Origin: a virus
Virus record (IMG/VR): IMGVR_UViG_3300032562_000003
Coordinates: 1 to 64,000 of that record
Reading direction: 5' to 3' (one strand)
Length of the DNA stretch: 64,000 nt
Positions 36,449-43,734 of the stretch are shown here, piece by piece. The notes beneath the pieces were generated by a model. The model was not told the DNA's origin. It did not search any database and saw only the letters and a list, made by a program, of their open reading frames with translations. Every line of letters starts with the position of its first letter. Within the stretch, counting starts at the first letter, position 1. The translations under genes were made by a program, and so were the position numbers.

Positions 36449-37039
36449 CTAGTCGCGCTTAGTGACGATCTTATCGATAAGCCCGTATTCCAAAGCTTCT
36501 TGGGCAGACATAAACTTATCGCGGTCCATGTCACGCTCAAAATCTGCATACGTCTTTCCGGCAGAGTTATGTTCGACGTAGATTTCAGTCAAACGCTTCT
36601 TGAGATAGGTGATCTCCTTGTAAGAAATCTCGATATCACTTTGCATTCCGCGGGCGCCACCAGATGGTTGGTGAATCATGTGACGAGCGTTCGGAAGCAT
36701 AAATCGCTTTCCAGCTGCACCTGCCTGAGCAAGCAATGATCCCATCGAGCAGGCCTGTCCCATCACGATAGTGGAAACATCAGGCTTGATGAACTGAATA
36801 GCATCGTAGATCGCCATGCCAGCAGTAACGGAGCCACCTGGCGAGTTTATATAGAGCGAAATGTCAGCAGAAGAATCTTCGGATTCTAGGTAGAGCAATT
36901 GCGCTACGATAAGGTTAGCCATTTGATCATGAACTTCACCCTCCAAAAGAATCACTCTGTCTCTGAGAAGGCGCGAATAAATGTCATAACTTCTTTCGCC
37001 ACGGCTGGTTTGTTCAAGTACGATTGGAACGAGACTCAT
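36449..37039 (-). CDS. clpP: ATP-dependent Clp protease proteolytic subunit ClpP
   Basis: 196 aa, full length for ClpP. Catalytic triad Ser98 ([10 protein letters not shown]), His123 (HMIHQPSGG) and Asp172 ([16 protein letters not shown]); the oxyanion strand [10 protein letters not shown] is intact. It starts close to the mature N-terminus of E. coli ClpP ([23 protein letters not shown]). It should form the two-ring barrel and pair with the ClpX at 40129. AAAGGATATTAA is the ribosome site. Confidence 0.95.
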   Translation of the reverse strand: MSLVPIVLEQTSRGERSYDIYSRLLRDRVILLEGEVHDQMANLIVAQLLYLESEDSSADISLYINSPGGSVTAGMAIYDAIQFIKPDVSTIVMGQACSMGSLLAQAGAAGKRFMLPNARHMIHQPSGGARGMQSDIEISYKEITYLKKRLTEIYVEHNSAGKTYADFERDMDRDKFMSAQEALEYGLIDKIVTKRD

Positions 37040-37107
37040 TTAATATCCTTTGTTTGAGTTTATAGATTTATGTTATATAAGCAGGCAGTGAAAAGCAAAT
37101 GTTTCGG

Positions 37108-38049
37108 CTACCAATTTGGAATACTTAACGAAACCTTAGGCATCGCTTCACTTTCGGGTGCATACAGATATGCGCACTCGACCTTAATTTTACCCTTCAT
37201 TTCTTCGTAGGTGGTGAAATACTGTGCTTTTTCTTTTGGAACATCTATCATCAATATTCCATCAAACTTAGATAGGGTTTTGTAGTTGTTATATCCTGCT
37301 CGTAGAAGCTCGTCTAAAATAGTTTCTTTGTCACCGGTCACTAATGCCGTTTCAAATGCATTAGTATCTGTAGCAGTGAATAATCCAGTAGCTATTGTTT
37401 TACATACGTCAGGTAAATTAGTAGTAGGTATCTTAGGTCGATAGATATAAATCCAATCGGAGATAGATAATCTATCTGGTATCGAACTCCCGCTCTGGCC
37501 TTCAATAGCATGTTTTATAGCCGGCATGTTCATGTTAGCCTTGCGTGTATTTAACCATCGTCCGCCAGATTTAATCTTAGTCTTAACTTCAACGCAGATA
37601 CCGCCGACTACGATATCACCGCCACCAGGAACTTGTCCGTTCCATCGGATGGTAGGATTCATAGCTGCAATAGCAACCTCTCCGGGCCCAACACCCTGTG
37701 ACACCAAAGAAATACACAACTCCTTGTATAAGATAGCAGAAAAGCCTGAGCCAACTAACTCCCTAAAGGTGTGTGGATTCTTGTCTAGTAGTAAAGATAC
37801 ATCTAAGACACCTTTAGGATATCTGTTCAAGAAATCATTTTTCTCGATGACCGGAACATCAATGCTAATTATAGTGTTTGCTATTTGATCTGCAAAAGCA
37901 GCAGCAGTAGGATTAGTTTTTAGGACATTTAACGCTCGATTGCGAATATCGCCGTGCTCAAGAACCTTAAGTGAATTGGTCAATACACATAAATCGGTAG
38001 TGTTATTTATTAAATCTAGCATTTGATTTTTGATACGGGTAATAGTCAT
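37108..38049 (-). CDS. Restriction-endonuclease-fold-like protein
   Basis: 313 aa. Helical N-terminus (about 1-110), then GVGPGEVAIAAMNPTIRW and GGGDIVVGGICVEVKTK, which fits a PD-(D/E)XK site (GD...E-V-K). Family members in phages are unassigned nucleases or genome-processing proteins. The rest (DWIYIYRP, TLSKFDGILMIDVPKEKAQYF) supports an alpha/beta nuclease fold. Exact role unknown. Confidence 0.6.
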   Translation of the reverse strand: MTITRIKNQMLDLINNTTDLCVLTNSLKVLEHGDIRNRALNVLKTNPTAAAFADQIANTIISIDVPVIEKNDFLNRYPKGVLDVSLLLDKNPHTFRELVGSGFSAILYKELCISLVSQGVGPGEVAIAAMNPTIRWNGQVPGGGDIVVGGICVEVKTKIKSGGRWLNTRKANMNMPAIKHAIEGQSGSSIPDRLSISDWIYIYRPKIPTTNLPDVCKTIATGLFTATDTNAFETALVTGDKETILDELLRAGYNNYKTLSKFDGILMIDVPKEKAQYFTTYEEMKGKIKVECAYLYAPESEAMPKVSLSIPNW

Positions 38050-38095
38050 ATTTTCTCTTTATTAGTTTAGTCCTATGGTAGTCATCATAAATACA

Positions 38096-38103
38096 CTTGA
38101 AGA
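38096..38103 (+). promoter_or_regulatory. Late promoter box
   Basis: CATAAATA, 22 nt before the ATG at 38126, with AGGAG between. Confidence 0.55.
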
Positions 38104-38125
38104 CCAACAAATAGGAGAATATTTT

Positions 38126-38509
38126 ATGGTATTTCTATTAGGAATAATCGTAGTTGCAGCAGTAGCTACAGTTGTTTATTTTTATTACAAAAAGAATAAC
38201 AAGTCTATAACACAGGTTACCGAAACAGTTACTAGCGAGGCAGCCAAAGTAGAAGCAGTTATTGAAAAATATGCGCCGCAGGCTGAGGCAGTTGCTGCAA
38301 ATGTTGAAGTGGCTGTTAAACAATATGCACCGGAAGTCCAAGAAGTTGCTGAAAAGGTTGAAGATGTAGTTGAAGTAGCCTTAAAGAAGGCATCTCCTCG
38401 TATTAAGGCCGCTGCTAAGCAAGTCGAAAATGTAGTAGTTAATGAAGCTGAATCCGTAGTGAAGAAGGCCGGCACTCCACGTAAGCCTAAGCTAGATGTT
38501 GCAAAATAA
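38126..38509 (+). CDS. Membrane-anchored Ala/Val-rich helical protein
   Basis: 127 aa from ATG 38126 (AGGAGAATATTTT). One N-terminal helix (VFLLGIIVVAAVATVVYFYY), then repeated amphipathic segments (VEAVIEKYAPQAEAVAANVEVAVKQYAPEVQEVAEKVEDV) and a basic C-terminus. The repeats resemble apolipoprotein- or phasin-like helices and would lie along a membrane or form a coiled coil. Role unknown. Confidence 0.75.
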   Translation: MVFLLGIIVVAAVATVVYFYYKKNNKSITQVTETVTSEAAKVEAVIEKYAPQAEAVAANVEVAVKQYAPEVQEVAEKVEDVVEVALKKASPRIKAAAKQVENVVVNEAESVVKKAGTPRKPKLDVAK

Positions 38510-38515
38510 TTATAC

Positions 38516-39214
38516 ATGCAAGACATAGGCTTTGATGTAATCAGTGACCTTAATCTATCTTCCCATGACAGTTTTAATTGGGAAGGTAAGGCAACCAGCC
38601 TTTATTGTATAGTTGCAGGTAATGTCAGTTCTGACATAATGACAGTCCTTCAAACATTAGCACATTTGGGTAGATTCTATCAAGGAGTATTCTATACTCC
38701 AGGTATATTAGAATACGAAACAGCCATTGATATTGTTTCTAGAACCGAAGAGCTAATGTCTATTTCACAAAGTCTACCTAAAGTCTGTATGCTTCATCAG
38801 CACGTTGTAATTATTGACGGTATTGCTATTGTAGGCATAAATGGATGGAGTAACGTTAGCGATGCTCTTACACTAGAGAATCTTTTACCGGCAGCAGCAA
38901 GACACGAAGATATTACATATCTACACAAAGCTATCGGTAAATTGCAAAAACACCTAGATGTTAAGAAAATAATCGTAGTGTCTAACGCAGTACCTAATCC
39001 AAATCTATATTTCGGTGAAGGACCCAATGTCGTAGAAGACCAAATACCACTAAATGTTTCTTTGGATAGTGATACCGAACACAAAGTAACACATTGGGTA
39101 TTTGGCACCTACGATAAGGGGTCTGATACTGTAGTTAGTAACATCAACTACATTAATAATCCATACATTAAAAAGTCGCCCTATTGGGCTAAGCGAATCA
39201 CAGTATTAGTTTGA
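38516..39214 (+). CDS. Degenerate metallophosphoesterase (catalytic residues lost)
   Basis: 232 aa. The fold order matches the active enzyme at 30907, but each metal or catalytic motif is replaced: SDLNLSSHDSF for SDLHLE, AGNVSSD for SGDIC, TPGILEYE for AGNHEFY, SNAVPN for GHHAP, FGTYDK for LGHVH. Intervening segments remain similar (VVIDGIAIVGINGWSN versus VVIDDVTFVGGTLWSN). It is an intact ORF, so a pseudoenzyme rather than debris. It lies 6 nt after the membrane protein gene, likely cotranscribed. Confidence 0.7.
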   Translation: MQDIGFDVISDLNLSSHDSFNWEGKATSLYCIVAGNVSSDIMTVLQTLAHLGRFYQGVFYTPGILEYETAIDIVSRTEELMSISQSLPKVCMLHQHVVIIDGIAIVGINGWSNVSDALTLENLLPAAARHEDITYLHKAIGKLQKHLDVKKIIVVSNAVPNPNLYFGEGPNVVEDQIPLNVSLDSDTEHKVTHWVFGTYDKGSDTVVSNINYINNPYIKKSPYWAKRITVLV

Positions 39215-39514
39215 TTCTGCTTCTACCTTCACTTGTAGAGGATATCCTTGTGCACGGGCATCAAGCGTGACTTCAATTCCTTTCTGTTCGGCGATTTCAT
39301 ATGGCAGAACAGCAACCACCGCGCTACCTTGCTCATGAATATCAACAGTAATGACTGATGCAGTGTCTGGATTGTAATTAAAGTACTCAACGAGAGAACT
39401 AATCACGAATTCCATAGAAGTATGATTATCATTGATGTAGATAATCTTGTATAGTGGCGGCTCCTTAAGAGCTACGTTAGGCTTAATTTTGCTTTTGATT
39501 TCTGCATTTGCCAT
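39206..39514 (-). CDS. clpS: ClpS-like adaptor
   Basis: 102 aa from ATG 39514 (AAGGATTAATAAA). ClpS core: PPLYKIIYINDNHTSMEFVISSLVEYFN (family pattern PPxYKVILLNDDxTPMEFV), then DIHEQGSAVVAVLPYEIAEQKGIEV and a final YPLQVKVEAE. ClpS binds N-terminal destabilising residues and hands substrates to ClpA, or ClpX in some bacteria. Only ClpX is encoded here, so the partner is either host ClpA or the phage ClpX. Confidence 0.88.
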   Translation of the reverse strand: MANAEIKSKIKPNVALKEPPLYKIIYINDNHTSMEFVISSLVEYFNYNPDTASVITVDIHEQGSAVVAVLPYEIAEQKGIEVTLDARAQGYPLQVKVEAESN

Positions 39515-39533
39515 TTTATTAATCCTTGATAGT

Positions 39534-39562
39534 GTGCTTGCAGCCACATCGGCTGCAAGCAC
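39534..39562 (-). promoter_or_regulatory. Perfect 12-bp hairpin in the clpS leader
   Basis: GTGCTTGCAGCC (39534-39545) pairs with GGCTGCAAGCAC (39551-39562) around a 5-nt loop. It lies between the hsp20 stop and the clpS start, just after a late box (39566-39573). No U-run follows, so it may stabilise the 5' end or shield the mRNA rather than terminate. Confidence 0.65.
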
Positions 39563-39565
39563 TAT

Positions 39566-39573
39566 TATTTATA
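39566..39573 (-). promoter_or_regulatory. Late promoter box
   Basis: TATAAATA on the minus strand, directly after the hsp20 stop codon; would drive clpS. Confidence 0.6.
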
Positions 39574-40023
39574 TTACTTTTTATATGAAACCGCAATGGT
39601 TTTGGGTTTTTGTTCCTCAGGAACCTTGCGCTCAAGATCAATAGTTAGAATGCCGTTATTAACGTCAGCTCCTTCAACCTCAACATGTTCTGCTAAAGTG
39701 AACGAACGAGTAAAACTGCGGGCCGAAATACCGCGATGTAGATACACAGGTCCATTTAGATTGTCTTCTACTGCTTGTTTACCTTGAATAGTTAGAACGT
39801 TTTTTTCCAAAGTAACATCGATATCTCCTTCGTTAAATCCGGCCACAGCAAGTTCGATGCTGAATCTATCGTCAGAATGTTGTACTACATTAAATGGTGG
39901 ATAATTGACATTAGATTGCAGAAAATGTGCTCTACTCAATTCATTAAAAACGCTGTCAAAACCTACTGCAAATTTATGAATTGATGGAATGTCGAAGGCA
40001 CGAAGGGTTAGTTCATTAGTCAT
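39574..40023 (-). CDS. hsp20: Small heat shock protein (Hsp20/IbpA family)
   Basis: 149 aa. Alpha-crystallin domain from about residue 42: YPPFNVVQHSDDRFSIELAVAGFNEGDIDVTLEKNVLTIQGK, HRGISARSFTRSFTLAEHVEVEGADVNNGILTIDL and the final basic tail. It would hold unfolding proteins as a chaperone. AAAGGAGATAAAAC precedes the start. Late promoter with a 5' hairpin (40049-40091). Hsp20 genes are known in T4-like marine phages. Confidence 0.92.
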   Translation of the reverse strand: MTNELTLRAFDIPSIHKFAVGFDSVFNELSRAHFLQSNVNYPPFNVVQHSDDRFSIELAVAGFNEGDIDVTLEKNVLTIQGKQAVEDNLNGPVYLHRGISARSFTRSFTLAEHVEVEGADVNNGILTIDLERKVPEEQKPKTIAVSYKK

Positions 40024-40048
40024 GTTTTATCTCCTTTATTAAGCAAGA

Positions 40049-40091
40049 CTATTATTGTAGACCTCATTGAGCATCTACAATAGTATTTATA
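40049..40091 (-). promoter_or_regulatory. Late promoter with a 5'-end hairpin (hsp20 leader)
   Basis: Minus strand TATAAATA (40091-40084), followed at the predicted +1 by TATTGTAGA...TCTACAATA, a 9-bp stem. The leader carries the hsp20 ribosome site downstream. Confidence 0.6.
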
Positions 40092-40128
40092 CTACTATAA
40101 ATTCGTAAAAATTCTAGTATTTTGGGTA

Positions 40129-41325
40129 TTATACTAGTGGTGTAGGGTTGGTTATTTGATCTACATCGATTGTTATAGTTTTAATACCGCATTCCTTATA
40201 CTTATGAATGTGGAACATATGTTGCATTAGCACACGTTCTATTTCCGTGTGTAGGCCTCTAGCACCCGTATGTAAATCTATACAATTTTGCGCAGTCTTC
40301 ACGATAGCATCTTCGGTAAATGAGAGTTCAATTCCATCAAGTTCGAACAGATATTGATATTGCTCAATAAAGCTGTTTTTGATGGTAGTCAACACTGCAA
40401 CCAGTTGATCTAAAGTTAGATCCTGCAAGGTTATAGTAGTAGTAAATCTTCCGATAAACTCTGGAATCATACCAAACTTTGTTAAATCATCAGGACTCAC
40501 AGATGATAAACAAACAGCGTCATTTTTTGGTTTCATCACCGGGCCGAACCCGATAGACGATCCCTGTGTTCTACTTTTGATTATGTTTTCTATTCCGACA
40601 AAGGCTCCACCTGCAATAAACAGAATATTTTTGGTATCCACTTCAATCATTTCACCTTGTGGATGCTTGCGTTTGCCAATCGGGCTTACCCGGCATTTAG
40701 TTCCCTCTACCAACTTCAAAAGTGCTTGTTGAACGCCCTCTCCGCTAACATCACGGGTAATGCTAGCACTCTCACTCTTGCGAGAGATTTTATCAATCTC
40801 GTCAATAAAGACTATCCCGCGTTCTGCTTTGCTCACATCGTTATCTGCAAGAGCTAATAGCATTGCAATCATGGTTTCGGCATCTTCGCCTACGTACCCT
40901 GCCTCAGTCAAGTTAGTAGCATCTGCAATCACGAAAGGAACGTTCAGATATTTTGCTACTGTTTTAGCTAAAAGGGTCTTACCAGAACCAGTTGGTCCAA
41001 TCAGTAGCACGTTTCCCTTTTGAATTTCTAAATCCTTAGGTGGATTATTAATTCGCTTGTAATGATTAGAAATCGCTACCGACAAAACCTTCTTAGCTTC
41101 ATCCTGACCTATGACATGCTGGTCAAGATATTCCTTAATGCTATATGCATCAATCTCTGTTTGATCAGGTTTAATACTTGAGGAGGATTTTCCAGATGCA
41201 ATAAGTTGATTGCACAAGTCTATACAGTCGCTACAAATCGCTACGTCTTCACTAACGATAAGCTTTGTTACTTGGTCTTTATGAGTTCCACAGAAGGAAC
41301 AATGATCTAATTTTGTGTCTACCAT
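40129..41325 (-). CDS. clpX: ATP-dependent Clp protease ATP-binding subunit ClpX
   Basis: 398 aa, close to the usual length of about 420. N-terminal zinc-binding domain with C9, C12, C31 and C34. AAA+ module: Walker A GPTGSGKT (110-117), pore loop GYVGED near 144-149, Walker B IVFIDEID near 170, arginine-finger region PEFIGRF. The ClpP-docking loop keeps the IGF tripeptide (SSIGFGPVM near 265), so it should dock on ClpP. The zinc domain normally binds substrates and adaptors. Complete and probably functional. Confidence 0.95.
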   Translation of the reverse strand: MVDTKLDHCSFCGTHKDQVTKLIVSEDVAICSDCIDLCNQLIASGKSSSSIKPDQTEIDAYSIKEYLDQHVIGQDEAKKVLSVAISNHYKRINNPPKDLEIQKGNVLLIGPTGSGKTLLAKTVAKYLNVPFVIADATNLTEAGYVGEDAETMIAMLLALADNDVSKAERGIVFIDEIDKISRKSESASITRDVSGEGVQQALLKLVEGTKCRVSPIGKRKHPQGEMIEVDTKNILFIAGGAFVGIENIIKSRTQGSSIGFGPVMKPKNDAVCLSSVSPDDLTKFGMIPEFIGRFTTTITLQDLTLDQLVAVLTTIKNSFIEQYQYLFELDGIELSFTEDAIVKTAQNCIDLHTGARGLHTEIERVLMQHMFHIHKYKECGIKTITIDVDQITNPTPLV

Positions 41326-41362
41326 CTGATTTACTTATCTTACTGAAACGGTGTGTGTGAAA

Positions 41363-42799
41363 TTATGATTTTTTAGATTGTAGATATTGTTCCAATTCTG
41401 CTTTCTCGTTTTCAGAAAGCAATTCTACGTCGTACTCGCCCCTCTCAATTTTAGTAACAAGGTAGTTTAGGTATTCTTTATCATATAGATAGGAGTCAGT
41501 TTGTTCTTTATTAATCTCTATCCACTTTAAGCTATCAAACTTAAAGACTCGATTTGGCAGTGAATCCACTCTAACAAAGATATCGCCTTTTTTAGCAAAG
41601 TTAGGAAAAGACGTTCCGAAGTTAGTATTAACTTGTTCGGCGTCTGGTTTAGCGGCGAACAAGTCAGTTCTAAGTTCTTTGAGTGCATGACTAGGAATAG
41701 ATTTACCGGCATATGTTAAATAGACGCCCTCACTTTTTTCTAGCATCACGTTTTCAGTTTTGATATCAGACTCTAAAACTGGGGAAATTCTTGGCTCAGC
41801 ATCTTCGATAGTGTCTGGTTCTGTGATTGGTTCTGCTGCTCCTGAAGGTTCGTCTTCAACTGGTTCCAATTCTTCAACATGTTCAATTGCATCGGGAATA
41901 TGTTCTTTTGGTAAATCGTCTCCCAATTCAACATCCACGTCAACATCATCTGGTTGTATAGATTCTGATTCATCTTCTGGTGCCTCCTCTAGGACTTTTG
42001 GGCTATCTTGTTGTTTATTATCTTCTTCTAGCCACTCGTAACTGCTTTGTGCTGCAAGCACTAGCATCAGCGCTAATGGGTCAAACACAAATACAATTAG
42101 AATTATAACCCATCGCACTGCACGCTCTAGTAAATCGTTACTAGGGTTGTCTCCGTATATCAGTGCGGCGATGTATTTTATAGGCCCAACTTCCGCCTCC
42201 ACCTTGCGCGCGGCGCCCTTAATCGGGGCCATTTGCTCATTAAGTTTAGCACTGTTTGCCTGTTCGGTTTCAATTTCGTTGGCAAGACGATTGCGCTCAT
42301 CGGATTGACTTCTACGTAAAGATACCGCCCTTGCCGCGCCCTTCGCGTCCGTTGTTCTACCCAACGTTTGGTCCACTGCCTCATCGAGTTGTTTAAGTGC
42401 TTTACGGTCAGCATCTATCGTGTCCTTTGATGTTTGAAGTTTTTGTTCGTATATTTCTATTTTTGCTTGTACGTCTCCGCTTACCAAGCTTTGGTCGCTG
42501 TGTGCTTTTGCCAAATATCCATATATCCCCATGCTGGTCAAAAATGCTAGGGCGACTACAGATGGGACCAAATAAAGTTTCATCTGCCATTTAGCACGAT
42601 GCCAATATCGATGCAGCCAAACCGTGGTGACAACCTTAGCGAATTCTAATGATCCGCCCATAATCATGATAGGCAATGCTGCCGCAGAGAAAATTGCCAC
42701 AAGGCCCTGTATGGAGTACCAGGCAGCAATACTACCGAGAGAAAGTGCAACTAGAAGTGTTACGGTTGCAAAACTAAAAATTCTTTTAATTAAAGTCAT
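41363..42799 (-). CDS. Large membrane protein with coiled coil and acidic linker
   Basis: 478 aa. Three transmembrane helices in the first 100 residues, a coiled-coil region (about 105-200, many Glu/Lys/Gln), another helix near 228-252 (WVIILIVFVFDPLALMLVLAA), then a very acidic disordered stretch (about 262-350) and a C-terminal domain (VDSLPNRVFKFDSLKWIEINKEQTDSYLYDKEYL). Similar proteins are common in T4-like environmental phages; role unknown. Confidence 0.75.
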   Translation of the reverse strand: MTLIKRIFSFATVTLLVALSLGSIAAWYSIQGLVAIFSAAALPIMIMGGSLEFAKVVTTVWLHRYWHRAKWQMKLYLVPSVVALAFLTSMGIYGYLAKAHSDQSLVSGDVQAKIEIYEQKLQTSKDTIDADRKALKQLDEAVDQTLGRTTDAKGAARAVSLRRSQSDERNRLANEIETEQANSAKLNEQMAPIKGAARKVEAEVGPIKYIAALIYGDNPSNDLLERAVRWVIILIVFVFDPLALMLVLAAQSSYEWLEEDNKQQDSPKVLEEAPEDESESIQPDDVDVDVELGDDLPKEHIPDAIEHVEELEPVEDEPSGAAEPITEPDTIEDAEPRISPVLESDIKTENVMLEKSEGVYLTYAGKSIPSHALKELRTDLFAAKPDAEQVNTNFGTSFPNFAKKGDIFVRVDSLPNRVFKFDSLKWIEINKEQTDSYLYDKEYLNYLVTKIERGEYDVELLSENEKAELEQYLQSKKS

Positions 42800-42827
42800 A
42801 CTGTATTTAGTTCAAATAATGCAGTAA

Positions 42828-43055
42828 CTACGGCAATTCTTCAAACAGATGTCCGTATGTTACTTTAAATTCGTCTAGCATCATTAGCAGCTTTCTAGGA
42901 ATACCGGGTCCTTGGTGAACATGGTACGTGACCCACGGACCAGTTTCTCTGCGTTTGATTTGTACGATTTCAATGCTATCGCCATCTTCAAATTGGTATC
43001 GTTTGCCAACCATTTGTTGGAGAGCAACGTAGTCTACTTCTTCTTCATCTTCCAT
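42828..43055 (-). CDS. Small acidic protein, unknown function
   Basis: 75 aa from ATG 43055 (in-frame TTG at 43061 is less likely). SH3-like pattern (GKRYQFEDGDSIEIVQIKRRETGPWVTYHVHQG). Its start overlaps the end of the frameshifted Zn-finger gene, suggesting translational coupling in the intact ancestor. Confidence 0.7.
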   Translation of the reverse strand: MEDEEEVDYVALQQMVGKRYQFEDGDSIEIVQIKRRETGPWVTYHVHQGPGIPRKLLMMLDEFKVTYGHLFEELP

Positions 43056-43240
43056 CTTCAACGTCCCCGCCTAATGTCAAATATTCTTTCATGCGCATTT
43101 CAGTGACCGCCTCGTCCTTCATAGCACAGTCAAAACAAACTTCTTCGTGATTGAGTCCATATTGGACGTGTCTCAGCAATCACATCACACTGTTCACATC
43201 GTTGCGGTGGTTCTTCATAAATAATTCCAAATGTAGTCAT
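43045..43240 (-). pseudogene. Small zinc-finger protein gene with a single-base frameshift
   Basis: From ATG 43240 the frame reads MTTFGIIYEEPPQRCEQCDVIAETRP and then hits a stop. Removing one A in CGTCCAATATGGA restores YGLNHEEVCFDCAMKDEAVTEMRMKEYLTLGGD, with the second CxxC pair, ending at 43045. The restored protein of about 64 aa is a typical small phage zinc finger. It is a recent mutation or a sequencing error. Confidence 0.7.
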
Positions 43241-43242
43241 AA

Positions 43243-43422
43243 TCAATCCTCTTCTACTTCCACATAAACAGGCTTAACAACAGATCCATAACGCTTGGCT
43301 ACGGCTTCTGTCTTATAGACCTTGATAGGTTCTTTTCGCTGAAACCATTGTCCTTCTGAACGAATATTACGAACAGGTCCAGACTCAGACCATACAATAT
43401 AACCGATAGTTTGCTTAGTCAT
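43243..43422 (-). CDS. Small protein, unknown function (59 aa)
   Basis: ATG 43422 to TGA 43243-43245. Beta-rich start (MTKQTIGYIVWSESGPVRNI) and an acidic C-terminus. Gap to the next gene is 2 nt. Not recognised, but spacing and composition support it. Confidence 0.65.
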   Translation of the reverse strand: MTKQTIGYIVWSESGPVRNIRSEGQWFQRKEPIKVYKTEAVAKRYGSVVKPVYVEVEED

Positions 43423-43434
43423 TAAAGTCCCATC

Positions 43435-43734
43435 TTACCACAAGTCCTCTGAGAACAATTCATCCCCGTTATAGCCACCGGGCTTACGAGGAAGAACCTG
43501 ATTAGCTTCTGTTGCGATCTTAAATGCGGTTCGTCTATCGACAAACTCGCCGATATCAGTGAGGAACCCCTGATTCTTGGGTTCTATGATAGTGTCATAT
43601 CCCAGCGCATGAACCATATGTAAAATGTGATGGTGCCTGCATGGTCGCGGCATGGATAGGATGAGTTCGTCACCTGCTTTTACTGCACCCAAATCTACTG
43701 GAGCAATCAGTCTACATGCCACAGAAACGATCAT
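43435..43734 (-). CDS. Conserved phage protein of unknown function
   Basis: 99 aa. The motif ELILSMPRPCRHHHILHMVHALG, then EPKNQGFLTDIGEFVDRRTAFKIATEANQV and the ending GDELFSEDLW recurs in proteins of many tailed phages. Metal binding by the HHH cluster is possible. It overlaps the ligase gene by 4 bp. Confidence 0.8.
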   Translation of the reverse strand: MIVSVACRLIAPVDLGAVKAGDELILSMPRPCRHHHILHMVHALGYDTIIEPKNQGFLTDIGEFVDRRTAFKIATEANQVLPRKPGGYNGDELFSEDLW

